A stretch of 64,000 nucleotides of DNA. Origin: Alligator mississippiensis (taxonomy: Eukaryota; Chordata; Crocodylia; Alligatoridae). Position numbers and translations under genes: made by a program. The notes beneath the pieces are model-generated. The model did no database searches and was not told the origin of the DNA. It was given only the letters and a program-made list of their open reading frames with translations. Every line of letters begins with the position of its first letter. Position 1 is the stretch's first letter. The stretch is from NCBI RefSeq assembly GCF_030867095.1, contig NC_081832.1:60869444-60933443 (forward strand), written 5' to 3'. Positions 1 through 12,231 of this stretch are shown here, piece after piece.

Positions 1-621
1 GGTCAGGAAGGCCAACCACACCTTGTCATGCATCCACAGATGCATCTCAAGCAGGTCCAAGGAGGTGATCCTCCTTTTCTATGCAACACTGGTCCAGCCA
101 CAGTTGGAGTACTGCGTCCAGTTCTGGGCGCCGCACTTCAAAAGGGATGTGGCCAGCATGGAGAGGGTCCAGAGGAGGGCCACCCACATGATCAGGGAGC
201 AGCAGGGCAGGCCCTACGAGGAGAGGCTAAGGGACCTGAACCTGTTCAGCCTCCACAAGAGAAGGCTGAGGGGGGATCTAGTGGCCTGTTACAAACTAGA
301 GAGAGGGGACCAGCAGGCATTGGGGGAGTCCCTGTTCCCCTGAGCACTACCAGGAGTGACTAGAAATAACAGTCACAAGCTGGCAGAGGGTAGATTCAGA
401 CTAGACATCAGGAGGCACTACTTCACTGTCAGGGTGGCTAGGATCTGGAACCAACTTCCAAGAGAAGTGGTGCTGGCTCCTACCCTGGGGTCTTTAAGAG
501 GAGGCTGGATGAACACCTTGCTGGGGTCGTTTGACCCCAGTACTTTTTCCTGCCATGGCAGGGAGTTGGACTTGATGACCTGCTCAGATCCCTTCTGACC
601 CTACCAACTATGAAACTATGA
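1..621 (+). mobile_element. CR1 LINE 3' end, cut by the window start
   Basis: This is the 3' part of a CR1 non-LTR retrotransposon: the C-terminal end of ORF2 followed by the short 3' UTR. The tail ends in two tandem copies of an ACTATGAA-type octamer, as is usual for CR1 in place of poly(A). The same protein segment and the same tail recur in this window near 35.5-36.1 kb and, reversed, near 51.9-52.5 kb, which shows it is an interspersed repeat. Only the right boundary is real, because the left one is the window edge. The octamer type is my main reason for favouring a crocodilian. Confidence 0.9.
23..598 (+). pseudogene. CR1 ORF2 C-terminal fragment, broken
   Basis: The frame encodes the conserved CR1 stretch downstream of the reverse transcriptase core. 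It includes the segment around LEYCVQFWAPHF, the RVQRRATHM motif and LHKRRLRGDLVA. In CR1 ORF2 this region forms the C-terminal part of the polymerase protein that copies CR1 RNA at its target site. An in-frame TGA at 341-343 interrupts the protein. The same frame then resumes with a TRNNSHKL segment and reads RRHYFTVRVARIWNQLPREV. Near 487 one G is missing from a G run compared with the copy at 35.99 kb, which shifts the frame just before the normal end. The upstream catalytic domain lies outside the window. The copy is certainly inactive. Confidence 0.85.
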
Positions 622-2465
622 AGCTAAAGTAATGAGTTCTGCTGACCTAAGCAGGAAGGAGGCCTTTATTATCCCCCAGACTTTCCATACCAGAACCCCT
701 AAGACTGATCCAGGAATCATTGCTTTCATAGGATTTGCTCAGTTGCTCTTTAAAAGGCAGCTAGGAAATAGGACCCCCTCAAAAAAAAACCTGCCACCCC
801 CCACTGCCCCAGCTAGAGCTGAAAAATGGTATTTGTGATCCTGATTCTCTACTTGCTGCCAAACTTTCATGTAAGAAGCCTTCATTTGCAAAAGTGTTCA
901 GGTACGTGCATGTATGCTAGAAGATTTGCATGTGCTATGTCTCTCTACTTTGGTGAATACAATATAGATCTTTTACTGAGGCTGCTGGACATAGAAAGCT
1001 ATGAATAGCATAAGCTGCCTAGTTCCTAAAGACAAACACCCTAGTACTGTGAATCCCTTGGCTAAGGGTGGCAGACTTTTCCAGGACAGGTAGTTTCTAT
1101 AAGCTGTGCTAGCATCACTAATGGAGTCCCCTAAATCCTGACCTGGTCATCACAGTCAGGGAACAGACTTCAGAACACACTACAGCCCAGCCCCTTTGAA
1201 GGCTCTTTGGGGGTTTAGTGATCATCTACTGTGGGAATAGAAACAATAGCAATGCGATTTTGTGAACTCACCACAAAATAGAAGAGCAAATTATGACTAA
1301 CAAGCACCTGAAGTGGTCGTCATGGTGAAAACCATGCACGCAGCCTGTTGGCTGAGCAATGCTTCTATGAACCATTTGCTGAATAATGAACCAACTTGTA
1401 AAAAGCAATAAGTCTGTTCAGAGAAAAGGGGGAAAAATCTGTTGGAATACAATGGCTCAGTGTAAGCAGCCCACTCAGCCCCAGCCCTGACTCTGAGATC
1501 CTCAAGTTCAGAGTCTCAGAGAAGGACTCGTTTTCAACTGAAGTCATACCCAGGCCTGTAATATAGGATGGACTTGCCAAAATGAGGCATGGGGGGATCT
1601 GAATAGATGTTTATTTTTTCCTCTGTAAAATAAACTAAAATTAAGGAACACAGAAATCCTGTGCCCAGAATAAGAGTGGGCATGACTGATTGCTCACTAA
1701 GTCGATTAAGATTCCTTACAAATTTCTTCTGGGCTGTGAAACAGCACTGGAATCATAAGCACAAGTCCTGGAGGCTATTTAGTTGCTTGCGGGAAAAAAA
1801 GGAAGCCAAGAGATAGAACTGGAACTATATTTTATGCTAGGCAGGACATAACTGTCAAAGGTGCAAAGCCAAATTAGATATAGCAAACATGCCCAGGAGA
1901 GCTAAAAAGGAACATTTTTGGCTCCTGCGGGGCCCACAATTTATGATGGTTGTTCTGGCAGAACTCTTGGAAGATCCTGCCTTGTTTGTATTGTTGGAAA
2001 CGTACCTCCCATCCAACAGACGCAGCAGGAGAAGAAGTGACAGGAATGCATGTGAGATTCAGGCCTTCCTGTATCCTGGTAAGAGCCTTAGCTGAACTGC
2101 CTGGCTGTACACATAGAGCAAGTTTAGAAAGGGGAAATGAAACCTTTGAGGATTCTTCAGGCACAGATTGTTCTGCTGTTGTTGCTGTTAACCTTTTGTG
2201 TCTGCAGATCGGGTAGCTAGGAGATCATTCCTTGGCCATGCAGTAAGGGCTCCTCAGCTTGATGTCAGTTGCCCACCAGTTCCCTTTAGAAGTGACCCAG
2301 AAATTATTTCCTTTTACTGTAGCTCAAATTTGGGCTGGGGAGAATTGGAAATCTAATTGAACACAAAGCATGTTCAGCAGGCTCCCAATACAAATCTGTC
2401 TTTAATTAGAAGTGTTGTTATTTATAGCAGCTTAGAACCCTTGCACCTCTTTCCTTAACATCCGT
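622..2465. other. Non-coding stretch, nothing recognised
   Basis: About 1.8 kb without a recognisable gene or repeat. Open frames on either strand are short, have no family resemblance and no convincing splice context. A short A run lies at 781-789. The AT-rich tract at 2265-2460 contains no obvious repeat hallmark. Confidence 0.5.
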
Positions 2466-2602
2466 GGCCGGTTGTAGATGACACTTTAAAGCAGGTTAAA
2501 TGCCTTTTGCCCTGCTTTAATGGCATTGCTGTTTGCACATTCAGTGGTGTATTGTGCATTAATTACAGCCACTGTAGCACATTTGGCAGTGTAATGCGCC
2601 TT

Positions 2603-2642
2603 AAATGACTTTGGGACACAGCAAATGACTTTGGGGCACTGC
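2603..2642. repeat. Two-copy 20-bp tandem repeat
   Basis: Two adjacent 20-bp units begin with AAATGACTTTGGG and differ at two positions. They lie inside the candidate DNA element. Confidence 0.8.
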
Positions 2643-3032
2643 AAAGTAAAACACCTCTGAGGAGTCTTAGTTTCCTACCCTACAGCTGCAGAGGGAAGCA
2701 CCAGGGTCTGCGTGGCTCAGGGGTTGTGCAGCCAGGCAGCAGCCAGGGAAGACAGGCTTCACAGAAGGGAAAAAAAAAAAAGCAGCTAGCCTGATCTTTT
2801 TTTTTTTCCCCCAGAGCCTGCCTGCCTGTCTGAGCTGTGCAGGGGCCCAGTGCTTCCCTCCACAGCTGCAGTGTTCCCCAGGACTGCCTGAGCAAGGTGC
2901 CTGCGGGTGGGTAGTGGGGGGGAGCCCGCTGCTGCAGGGAAGCACCCCCACAGCTCAGGGACTGCTCTGCCCGCCAGCAGCTTGCTCTACCCTCCCCACC
3001 ACTAGATAGGCAGGTAAGGATCAGGCTCTGAC

Positions 3033-3143
3033 ATGCATGTACACAGCATAGGGGTTTACTTTGCCCTAAATTGAAGTGGTGTTTTTAAGAAACCACTACT
3101 TCAATTTAGGGAGAATTAAACCCCCGTGTCATCTACAAATGCC
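3033..3143. repeat. Palindromic (foldback) unit
   Basis: Arms of about 36 bp at 3051-3086 and 3089-3125 are imperfect reverse complements centred near 3087. Both carry CCCTAAATTGAAG or its complement. Weaker pairing continues outward to about 3033 and 3143. This is the structure of a small palindromic MITE. Confidence 0.75.
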
Positions 3144-3144
3144 C

Positions 3145-5117
3145 CCTGATGGCAGTAGGGGACCAGCCACCAGAAAACTTGTGTTCACATACAGCTTTCT
3201 GTATGTCTGCTCCAGGGATATCAGCATTTAAGCATGCTCTAGCTTCTCTCTCTTTCCATTTCAAACCCTCAGCCAAACTGATCAAGCTGCGCCACTCCCT
3301 TTTCACTTGCGAAGAAATCCAGTATATGTCCAGTCCTCCCAGAGTTCATGGTGTTACTCTTTGATTGCCTAGAGGTCATATTCTAAATGTACTGTCTTCC
3401 CCAGAGATCGAGTCCGCTGCCTCCACACTACCGAAGTATTAGCCCTTTCTGTAATCAGAAGGCAAAACTAAAAAATGGTAGTCCTACCTAAGACAATTCT
3501 AATTAAAGCTAAGAAATAAAGAACTTGCCTATCTTCAATGGGCTCCCAAGGGGCATGACACAATGTATGGGAAACAGCTGAATCTTTTAGCATGTGACAA
3601 TGTTCTGGACACAGTTCCAGTGACTGCAGAGACCAGCACAACACAAAACAATTGAGTCACAGTGACAAGACCTCATAAAAATGTTTTTGCTATTATATAC
3701 CCTTCCAGTTCCTCTCTTGGGAGGCTGAGGGCACTGCTCCACATCCCCTAGTGCCATAGGTCTTGGCAAATAGAGATCTCAATTTCAGAGTCCTTGAAGC
3801 CCTCATAGTTCAAGGGAAGGGAGAAATGGGACTGGAAATGGATGTCACATCTCCTGATTGGCAGTGCAGAGTTTGTATCAAAACAAATTGGTCCATCTTG
3901 CATTTGAGGTATTTGGGTTGTTTCAGGAGTTCCACCTTCTGACTTCGGTGATCCTGGAGCACATGACCAATGAACAGAGGATAAATGCCTATGGCAGTGT
4001 GATGTCATACTAATGGCAGAAAGATGCGGGGGGGTGTCTAATTCATTCATTCTCAACTCTTTATTATGATGAGCCTGCTGAGCAGAAAATAAGCCAGCAG
4101 AGAATACTGTGATGACCCCAATCAGGGTGAATCAGGAGAAATTAATACCCTAGCAACTGGGCAGGAATGGATTCTGGCAGGAGTGGGGTGACTGGTAGTA
4201 GTCATGTTCAGGGTCCAGTAGCGGAAGAAATAATCTGGGGGTGGTATGGATGTAGCCCAGCTCCCTTCCCACTCTCCAAGAAAGAGATGGCTGCACTGTA
4301 TAAGCCCTTGGAAGGTGCTTTAAAGATTTGTTCTAGGGCAGGCTTATGATTTGAGGATATGGTAAGCACTGATTAAAAGCTAGTGCTTACATCAACTCAT
4401 GCCCCAGCATCTGAGCTCATATGTTTTCTATTGTCAGTGTATGTGCCTACCACTGGTAAGAGTTCAAACACTGGTAAAAGTTAAGCATAACAGCATGGGG
4501 TGGGGAATCTCATGGCATCCAAGAACTCAGTACTTTCCCAACAAAATTCTAGAACTCTTGGTGGGCTCCCAGGGCCAACCCACTCAATACTCCCATGAAA
4601 TACCTATGAGAGGGGAGAATGCTCTGGTTGCTAGAAGCATGCAAATAGGCATGGGGAGCATCCAAACCTACCCCAGAACCCCGTGGTAGATTTAGTTACC
4701 TGATTTCATACCTTTGAAAATGAGCCATGAGACCATTCAGCGAGTCTTATAGGACATGGTTACAAGAATATCTTTTTCTTGTCCTGTTTTGTTTCCTGTT
4801 CTCCACTAATTCTGTTACCAGACCTCCACTCTGAAGGAGAGTGGGGTCTTGTGTTCAGGATGAGGCTGCTCTATGGCTTTGGGATGGGGGTGAATTCCTG
4901 ATTATTTCCATTGTACTTCCTTGCCGCATTGGTCAATTTTGATTTTAAAAAATCATATGGATTTCCTTCTCTCCTCCCACCCCCTCCGAGGAAACCAAGA
5001 TGGAGGAACTGTCATTTCAAAACTTGTAGGTTCTCCTTCTGAACTACAATAGTGACTATCTGCTTAAAACTCTTATGACTTATACAGTTCTGTGAGTTTT
5101 TAAAATCTCCTTAGTAA
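3145..5117. other. Non-coding stretch, nothing recognised
   Basis: About 2 kb without a recognised element. The longest frame, on the minus strand at 3748-4056 (102 codons), resembles no family I know and has no supporting context. Confidence 0.5.
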
Positions 5118-6240
5118 TGTAACCCTGGGTGTGACACTACATGCGCCCTCACCTGAATAATGGGATCCTGGGGTACCCGGTAGCCAGGAGCTCTGCCCAG
5201 CCCCCCTGGGAAGCTGCTTCAGTGCCCCCAAGCAGAGAGCCTTCCCTTACAATCAAGCACCCTCACAGACAATTCTCAAACTATTTACAAGATTTAATTA
5301 TTTACAACATAACAAATAATCATTAAATAAGCACATGGATATACCAACTAATAAACCCTCAAGAACTTATTTACAGAGTCTTTCACTTGCACACAGTGTA
5401 CTGGGGATCCCGTGCGCACTGACACTGGCGGGGTATCTCAGGGAGTGGGACTGTCTGTGTCCCTGCACGTGGTCTGTGGGCTCTCCCTGGCACTGGTGTC
5501 CACCTCTGTGCTCCTGGAGTCTCTGGGCAGCAAGCGGCAGCTCCTCCTCTGCAGTTCCTGCAAGACAGCCTCCTCCTGCCTTCGACCCCCTTCCCCAGCT
5601 CTGCTGTGAACAGTGTTTGGGCTGCAGGCTGTAGCAACCCTCCTGTCCGACACAGCCTCACAGCCCCGGTAAATGCAGCCCCTCCCTGGGCTTTGCCTGC
5701 CCCTGGGGCCCCTCACCCATCAGGGAAACTAGGGCAGACTCCAGCAGTCCCCCCATCAGGTCTCTCCAGGCTTGGATTCTCCACACAAGCAGTCCCTGCC
5801 TGATCTTGCTGCGCAGCCTCCCAGGCTGGAGAGAAGAATTGGATACTGTATCACATTGGATTCTGTGTCACTCCTGTTGCAGCTGCTGCTTTCACAGGGC
5901 TCCTCAGGGGCTCTCCAAGGGACCACTGTGTTGACTCTGAATCTGGGCTCTAGCCCTTCCCTCAGCCCCTCTCCCCCCCCCCCCATGGGAAACCTGCTAC
6001 CCCTTTTATCCAAGCCCCTCAGCCAATCCCAGTTTAGGGCCCTTCCCGGGCTTTTGCTAACGGCTCTATTTCAAAACTTTGCTGGGGTTACATCACCCCT
6101 CCCACTTCCAACAGGCTGCTCCCAAACAGCTTCACTTGCCCTCAGAGCCTACAGTATCCCCTCTGAGACAAACTCTGTCTCTCTGCCAGGCAGCCCTTCC
6201 CATTCTGTTCAGGTGGGTCCATTTTTTGAAGGCTGCTACA
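5118..6240 (-). mobile_element. Solo LTR of an endogenous retrovirus-like element
   Basis: Read on the minus strand, the block begins TGTAGCAGCC and ends AGGGTTACA, so it has TG...CA ends with a short inverted repeat (TGTARC). It is flanked by GTAA at 5114-5117 and GTAA at 6241-6244, an exact 4-bp target duplication. A CCAAT-type box and a TATA-like box lie about 210-240 bp from the 5' end, which suits an LTR U3. An ATTAAA on the minus strand near 5291-5296 could be the poly(A) signal. No primer site, gag, pol or env sequence flanks it, so it is a solo LTR left by recombination between two LTRs. A 4-bp duplication is typical of class I (gamma-like) elements. The family name is not known to me. 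Confidence 0.65.
6003..6030 (-). promoter_or_regulatory. LTR promoter: CCAAT box and TATA-like box
   Basis: On the minus strand GGGATTGGCT (an inverted CCAAT box, 6030-6021) is followed by GGATAAAAGG (6012-6003). The spacing and order match a retroviral U3 promoter. Confidence 0.5.
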
Positions 6241-6244
6241 GTAA

Positions 6245-7090
6245 GCATTGTATTTTATATTTTTAGGAGGCTACAATGGACTAGGACAAGATGTTGTTTT
6301 GTGTTCCATTCAGACTCAGCCCATTACAGATGGCGCTGCCAACTCTGTGATTTTGTCAGTAAACCTAGTAACTTTGTGGGATTCCTTCTGACAAAAATGT
6401 GTTCAAGTGATGAAATGTGTGCATTAAGGAAATGTAAATGTGCAATACTTGGTAATTTGCATAGTGGTTTTTTGACAACTTGATGACAGGGACATCTAGC
6501 AACTTTGGGGGATTTACCTGGCAAATTTCCACTTTCAGGAGTTGGCAACAGTGGCTATATGCAAGCCTGTTACCTATTATTATATAGAGCAATGTAGTTA
6601 GAAGGGTTATTCTGAAGTCAGGCAGGACAGGTGATGCCTGGCTTCAAACTAATAAGATGCCACACTGCCTTGCCTTCTGCCTTATTCTTTCATGGAGACC
6701 TTTTCATTCTCTCTTGCTTACCTCAACCTAAAACAAAATCATAATGGAAATGTATATTAATTCCTTCTATAAAGGAAAAACATAGCAAGAATGGAGTCTA
6801 AAACAACAGAGCCTAGGGGCGGAAGAGAAGAGGCTCACAGGTGAAAGAAGACAAATCTCAAATTATAGATCTCAGTCTGCAGATTTCTTCACAATCCCTG
6901 CAGAGGCTAATTTCCCACAATCCCTGATAGTCAGCAAAATCAGTCCAATGCTAACATTGCACATTTGATCAAGAAGCATTTTCAGTTCCTAGTTTTTGTG
7001 TAGTTTCAAGTTTCTGTTTTGAAAGATTGGCTTTCTATAAATAATAAATGGTGATCTGCCCCTAAAACTCCTGTTAAAATGCATGTGTTG
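6245..7090. other. Non-coding stretch, nothing recognised
   Basis: AT-rich sequence without a recognised repeat or reading frame. Confidence 0.45.
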
Positions 7091-7149
7091 GTTTTGATCA
7101 GAAGTGGAGGATAATTATGAGAAAACCTAGTCCTATCTGCTTTCCATGA

Positions 7150-7325
7150 GCAATTCTCAAGCCACTGCACAGAGGCTGAACCCTCGTATCAGCTTTGTAG
7201 ATAGGGAAACTGAGGCACACAGCAAAGTGGCTTGTTTCATGTCACTCAGCAGACCAGTGACAAAGCTAGAAAATAGAATACAAAGCCTCCATCTCAGTCC
7301 TATGCACCAGCTTTAGTCACACCAC
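7150..7325 (+). repeat. MIR-like SINE fragment
   Basis: The segment GATAGGGAAACTGAGGCACA, then a GTCACTCAGCAGACCAGTGACA-like tract interrupted by changes, and a following CCTCCATCTCAGTCC tract match the core and 3' half of MIR in order. MIR is an old tRNA-derived CORE-SINE shared by amniotes. No coding capacity. Confidence 0.7.
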
Positions 7326-7329
7326 CTCC

Positions 7330-10300
7330 ATAATAAGTGCCTTTTCTTCTTTACTAGGTGCTTACAGAAGAAACACTTTTACAAGTTGCCAACTCCCAGG
7401 CATTGTCAGATACTCCACAGATAAACCTCCTTCCCTTTGAAATGAGGCTTCCTGCAGCAGTCTCTGAGTTCCCATCTAGGTGTTTGTACACAATACCTAC
7501 CCATCCCTGGGGAAAGTGCTCTGTTTAGACTCAGTGAGATGCAGTCTGTTTCAGGATATCCTTATAATCCTCATTCTGCAATTCAGCATTGGAGCCAAGA
7601 TATTAGAGACACCTGTCAAGACTAATTTAGGAAACAGAGGTCTCTCAACTCAACTGTCCTGTGGCTGTGCTCAGCTCATATCATGTCAAATGATGTCTGC
7701 AATGATTGAGCAAGGGTCATGGAAAGTTTTGTTCTTAATGGAAAGTTTGGATCCAGAATGAACTTATTGAGTCCCCTGGAAGCATGCAGCTCAGGTTATA
7801 ACTCTGTAGTGTAGGTCTCTTTTTAAGTGTCCATAATGAAACTTAGAGAGGATCCCACCAGGGCAAGTTGAAACAAACTTTGCTCCCTGTGCTTTGCCCA
7901 TTCCTGGTACCTCAGGTTCAGTTGTTTCAAAGGCACAAGGGCTGAAATGGAGCCCAGGTTATACAAAAGCGTGAGTTCAGACCAAGTTTAAATTCCCTCC
8001 AGAGTGGGGACTGTATGTCTCACTGGGCTCTTCGAACAAGTTGGAATTTCACAAATGCAAAGCCCAGGCTAAATCTATTAGCTGAGCTCACCCTCTGCCT
8101 GCAGCCGTGGTGCATGGCTCACTTCAGTTACCCCATGCAGTGACTCTTATCTCCAGATGGCCGCATAGCTGAGGCAGGCTCTTTTTATGTTTTTCCTATG
8201 TGAATTTTAACTCAGGTCAAGTGGGAACCAGTCTGGGGGGAGGCTTTGGAGATGCTTTTTCCACATTCTGGAGGGTACTCTGGAGCCATGCTCAGGTGCC
8301 CTGTGTCCATGTAACTGTGCGCCTGGCATAAAGCCATTGAAGGGACAGAAAATGAGGGTTGTTTTTTTCCCCAGGTAATAGAAGGACAACAGGGGCACTG
8401 AACCCAGTAGGAAAGATTCTCCATCAAGGGGGCTGTGCAGCTGTCCACCATCATAATATCAACATAAACAATGCAAATGGATCACGGGGCTACTGAGACT
8501 CAGGCCTGTGGCCACTGCCCTTAAGATCTTATGCTGTGAGAACTGGTAGTGTTGGAGTGATGTAGAATGTGAGAATTAGATGCCTTCCTTCTATATAATA
8601 AAATACAGGGTATCGTAGGGAACCAAAACAAGACCTGGGCCAAAACCACGTAATCCAGCCTTCTGAACTTTGATTCCTGTAGACTTGGGGTTATACCCAA
8701 CTTTGAGATACAAACACAATTCCTCAGATGTCCAAGATACCCATTCTCCAATAAAATCATTATCAAAGCTGTGCCTAGAGGCCCCCAGTCCGGATGAACC
8801 TCTTTGTGCCCAAATATAACACACTTCTTATGTGAATCTTGTAGATACCTGATGAACTCAAGTATAAGTTGGAATAAGTGGTCTCCCCTCTCCCCACCTC
8901 ATAATAGTTAGTTATAGCAGTAGAAACGTACTTCCCCCACCTTTACTATTCCAACACAACAGGTTTCCTGGTTATAAGTGGGGGAAGCTGGGTCAAGCCA
9001 ATGATTTCACAAAAGCATCACAGCAGGGAGATGGATTTGACTTACCATCACATGTCTTCTACCAACAGCCTGGCAGTGGTTGGTGGTGCTGCAGAGACTG
9101 CATTACCTAATGGCAAGGGACACCCACGAGACAAAGAATGACACTCACGGGACAAAGCATGTTCATTGGGTGTGACGTGCCAGGTAGAGAACAAGGGATT
9201 CTGAAACAAGTTACAAGCAAAACATTGTAAATGTTCCTTACACAAAAGTAGAACCAACCCTCCTGCCCAGGAACAATCCCACTGCAATTTGCATGTAAAA
9301 TGAACCTTAAAAAGGAAATACAACAGGTGCACCATTTCTCATCAAGTGAGATAATCCAGGCAGCTAAGCACACACTTTTTAAGAGTATGTTGCAATTAAT
9401 TTGATTTAATGTAAGAGCTTTTTGTTGTTGTTCCACTATCTTTTCCAAGGCTGTGTCAGACTTGAACTTTCTTAGGAGTAATTATTTTCCTGATGCAGTA
9501 GTGCCTCTCACAACTAATTTCCATGGTAACAAATTCATGGCGCCAGCCTACCCTCCCCATAGTGAGGCTATGAGATGCAATCCTATTTCAGATAGAGACA
9601 ATCATTAGCCCTGGGGAGACTAAAAGTATACAATGCAGGAAAGAGAAGGCTCTTTCTGCTCCAGTACATTTTTCACTGAAGACGACTGCTTTGCCAAAAC
9701 TTGATCAGATTGTTGGTCTGTTAAGTGCAGCATCCTGCCTCCAGCTGTAGCTACAGTAATACCCAATGCATTAGAAGTTAAAACACCTCTGTAAAGCCTG
9801 CTGTGCTATTCTTCACATTCTCTGTCACCTTAGGCAATCAGCAAGGACCTGAAGCTTGATGTTTCAATCCCTTTACAATTCCAGCTAGAGCCTGCAGAGC
9901 TACAGACTTAGAGATGAGGGTCATAAAGTAAGCTCAGTCTTTTTTACTCCAACCACTGTTTAGCCTGATGGCCTTCCACAGCAGTCACTCCCCTAGCTCT
10001 GCTCTAAGCTATATAAAGAAATATCTTAGTCTGTTTGAGCTTCAGGGTAAGATACTGAAAGAATTGTTTTGCCATCTTTTTGTAGGCTGTTTGTTTAGGA
10101 GACCTCCTAAGAGCAACATTTCTTTTCAGGTGGGAAATGCAGGAGCCCACATTTCTTCAACTTTCAAGTACTGGAAATTTGGTTTCTAGACCCGCTGAAG
10201 AATGCTTAACTCCAAACTGAAGTCAAAAGGAGCTATGGACACAGATCACAGGCATCCCCTGCTCTAGACACCTGATAGAAGCACACATGTAAGGAAGATA

Positions 10301-11940
10301 AATCAAATATGAGTAATTCTTCTTTCCTGGTATTTTTTTTTTCAAGTTTTCCACAGAACATAGTTGAAACTGTCCCCCTTCCCCTTCCCCTCTCCTATGT
10401 AGGCAGCTCACTAGAGGACTAGCTAATAAATGCAAGAACAGCTTAGCTATCTTAGACTGGATTCTATTAGCAAAAAGGAAAGATTGCCATTTAAGCTTTT
10501 TACCAACAATTAGTAGCCTATGAAAGTAGCAGGGGTTAATCTAGCTGATAAGTGAAAAATCATCAGTTAAGCTTTCCTATTCTGGCTCCACAAACACTAG
10601 AGCCATAAAAGAATTAGCTACCCCCCCCCCCCCCCAAAAAAAAACAAACAAAAAACCTCCAACCAAGCCCAGCCCACCTGAGGCAAATTTAAAGATTCAC
10701 CTGTGATGTGATTAGCTGTTTACAAGAACTGAGGCAATGAAGCCAATATAGGTACAGATATAAAAGGTCTGAGATAGGTACATAACATTCTTTACAACTG
10801 ATGTGCTAAGACTGGTAGAGGAGGTATAAAAAAAGCTTAACTGAAATAGTGTTAAAAATTATGGCTGCTGTGTGGCTTTGTACAGGTAGTATAGTTTGGG
10901 AATATAGCCAGGAAACTAACAGACTATAACACTTAGTATTGCAAGTTTGTATCGATTCTGTGTTCTTTTAGGTAGCCTTGGCTGATGGAATTATTCCTTA
11001 AGTAACAATGAGTCTATTCACAGGGAGTTATATCATGGAAACAGTAATTTCTCTATTAAGGAAAGAAACCAGACCAGAGTAGCTTGAAGTTGGGATCTGC
11101 TGCCTGTGTTCTAGTTTATATGCTGAGCTCACCCCTCTAGGCTCAGATATTATTGCACTGAGGGTTATGCAAATAACTAGTAGGCAGGTCATGCTATCAT
11201 TCCTTGTCTGGTCTATGAAACTACAGGCAAGAAGTAAATGATGCTGCAGTCTCTTCCCTCAGTAGCTTACAATAGTAGAGGAAACTGGTGCATGACTGAG
11301 GCTCTATCTTGTGCCTCTCTTATAGGTGGTGGAACCACTTATAGGCTGTAACACAGAGCTGTGTTCAAAATATGTTTGCAGGATGGGATGAGAAGCTTTT
11401 TTGAGTAAATGTGGTAGAAAGCACTGGGAGCCATGTAATCTTTTTATTTGGGTATTGTATGCCCCCCCCCCAGTTCCCACACTATCTATGCAATCCCTTT
11501 CAAGTTAACGTTTCTTGGGGCTGCTTAGATAGGGAGTCTAAGCTATGGACTATATGCTTATGTAGGTCAGAATTGAACCCATATGATAGAGAAGCTCAGT
11601 ATTTGCGAACTAACTGTTGGGGAAGGAGAACTTGAAAGAAAGATGTCTATGGATTCTTACCATGTGGATGAACTGTATCTTCTTAATTCTGGGGAGCTCT
11701 GTTACAATTTCTACTTTAATAAATGATCAACTTGTTTACAAATTACTAGTAGATAGCTTTCAATTAAAGCAGGTTCTGCCATTCCACACTTTATTTCCAA
11801 GTTGGGAAGATAAATCTGACACTGACTAAATGCAGTACTTGAGCAGAGAGGGACAAGAGGAAGTTTCTTGTTTAGCGGTATCTTCTGTCTTGCTACACTA
11901 AAACTGCAGGGGAAGAGGAGGTTTCATTCTAACTGATGGT
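7330..11940. other. Long non-coding stretch with homopolymers
   Basis: About 4.6 kb without a recognised gene. A run of 15 C followed by 9 A occurs at 10621-10644, and a run of 10 C at 11462-11471. The longest frame (minus, 9107-9448, 113 codons) shows no family feature. Old undetected repeats are likely but I cannot name them. Confidence 0.5.
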
Positions 11941-11954
11941 GGTCAGTATAATTT

Positions 11955-12035
11955 TTGCCACTTTACAAACACAGGAACTGAGCCATGGAGAGTGGGTACG
12001 AACACCCGAAATATCACAGTATTTTAATGGCAATG
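11955..12035 (+). repeat. MIR-like fragment (weak)
   Basis: CACTTTACAAACACAGGAAC followed by TGAGCCATGGAGAG matches the most conserved part of MIR with several changes. Short and diverged. Confidence 0.45.
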
Positions 12036-12231
12036 GTAGGAAAGATACCAATGTTTCCCTTTTCTAGAGGTTCTTCTCACTAGATGCACCTATTGCCCAC
12101 CCCCCATTATAATTTTACTCCTTTTAATGGGTAGTTCCTGTTCAGGAACTGATGAGGGGAAAATATCTATCACCATAGGATCTGTCAAGACTGGTCCTCA
12201 GATAGTCCTTATCTCTTAGTGAAGTGGGTGC

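Larger units (their letters stand above)
2466..3144. mobile_element. Candidate non-autonomous DNA transposon with TTGTAGATGACAC ends
   Basis: The motif TTGTAGATGACAC occurs near 2472-2484 and, inverted, at 3125-3138, so the interval has a 13-bp exact terminal inverted repeat about 0.67 kb apart. Next to the left end is a small hairpin with stem TTAAAGCAGG / CCTGCTTTAA (about 2486-2519). The interior is GC-rich, with A and T homopolymers at 2769-2821, and codes for nothing recognisable. I could not fix a target duplication. The right 110 bp form a palindrome of their own, so two abutting elements are an alternative to one. Confidence 0.5.

Noticed and set aside
6093..6107. Purine-rich tract (minus strand) read as a polypurine tract next to a shorter LTR ending at 6092
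   Set aside because: Extending the LTR to 6240 gives TG...CA ends and an exact GTAA duplication, which the shorter version lacks.
5772..6266. 164-codon plus frame
   Set aside because: Lies antisense inside the solo LTR; Ser/Leu/Pro-rich low-information sequence.
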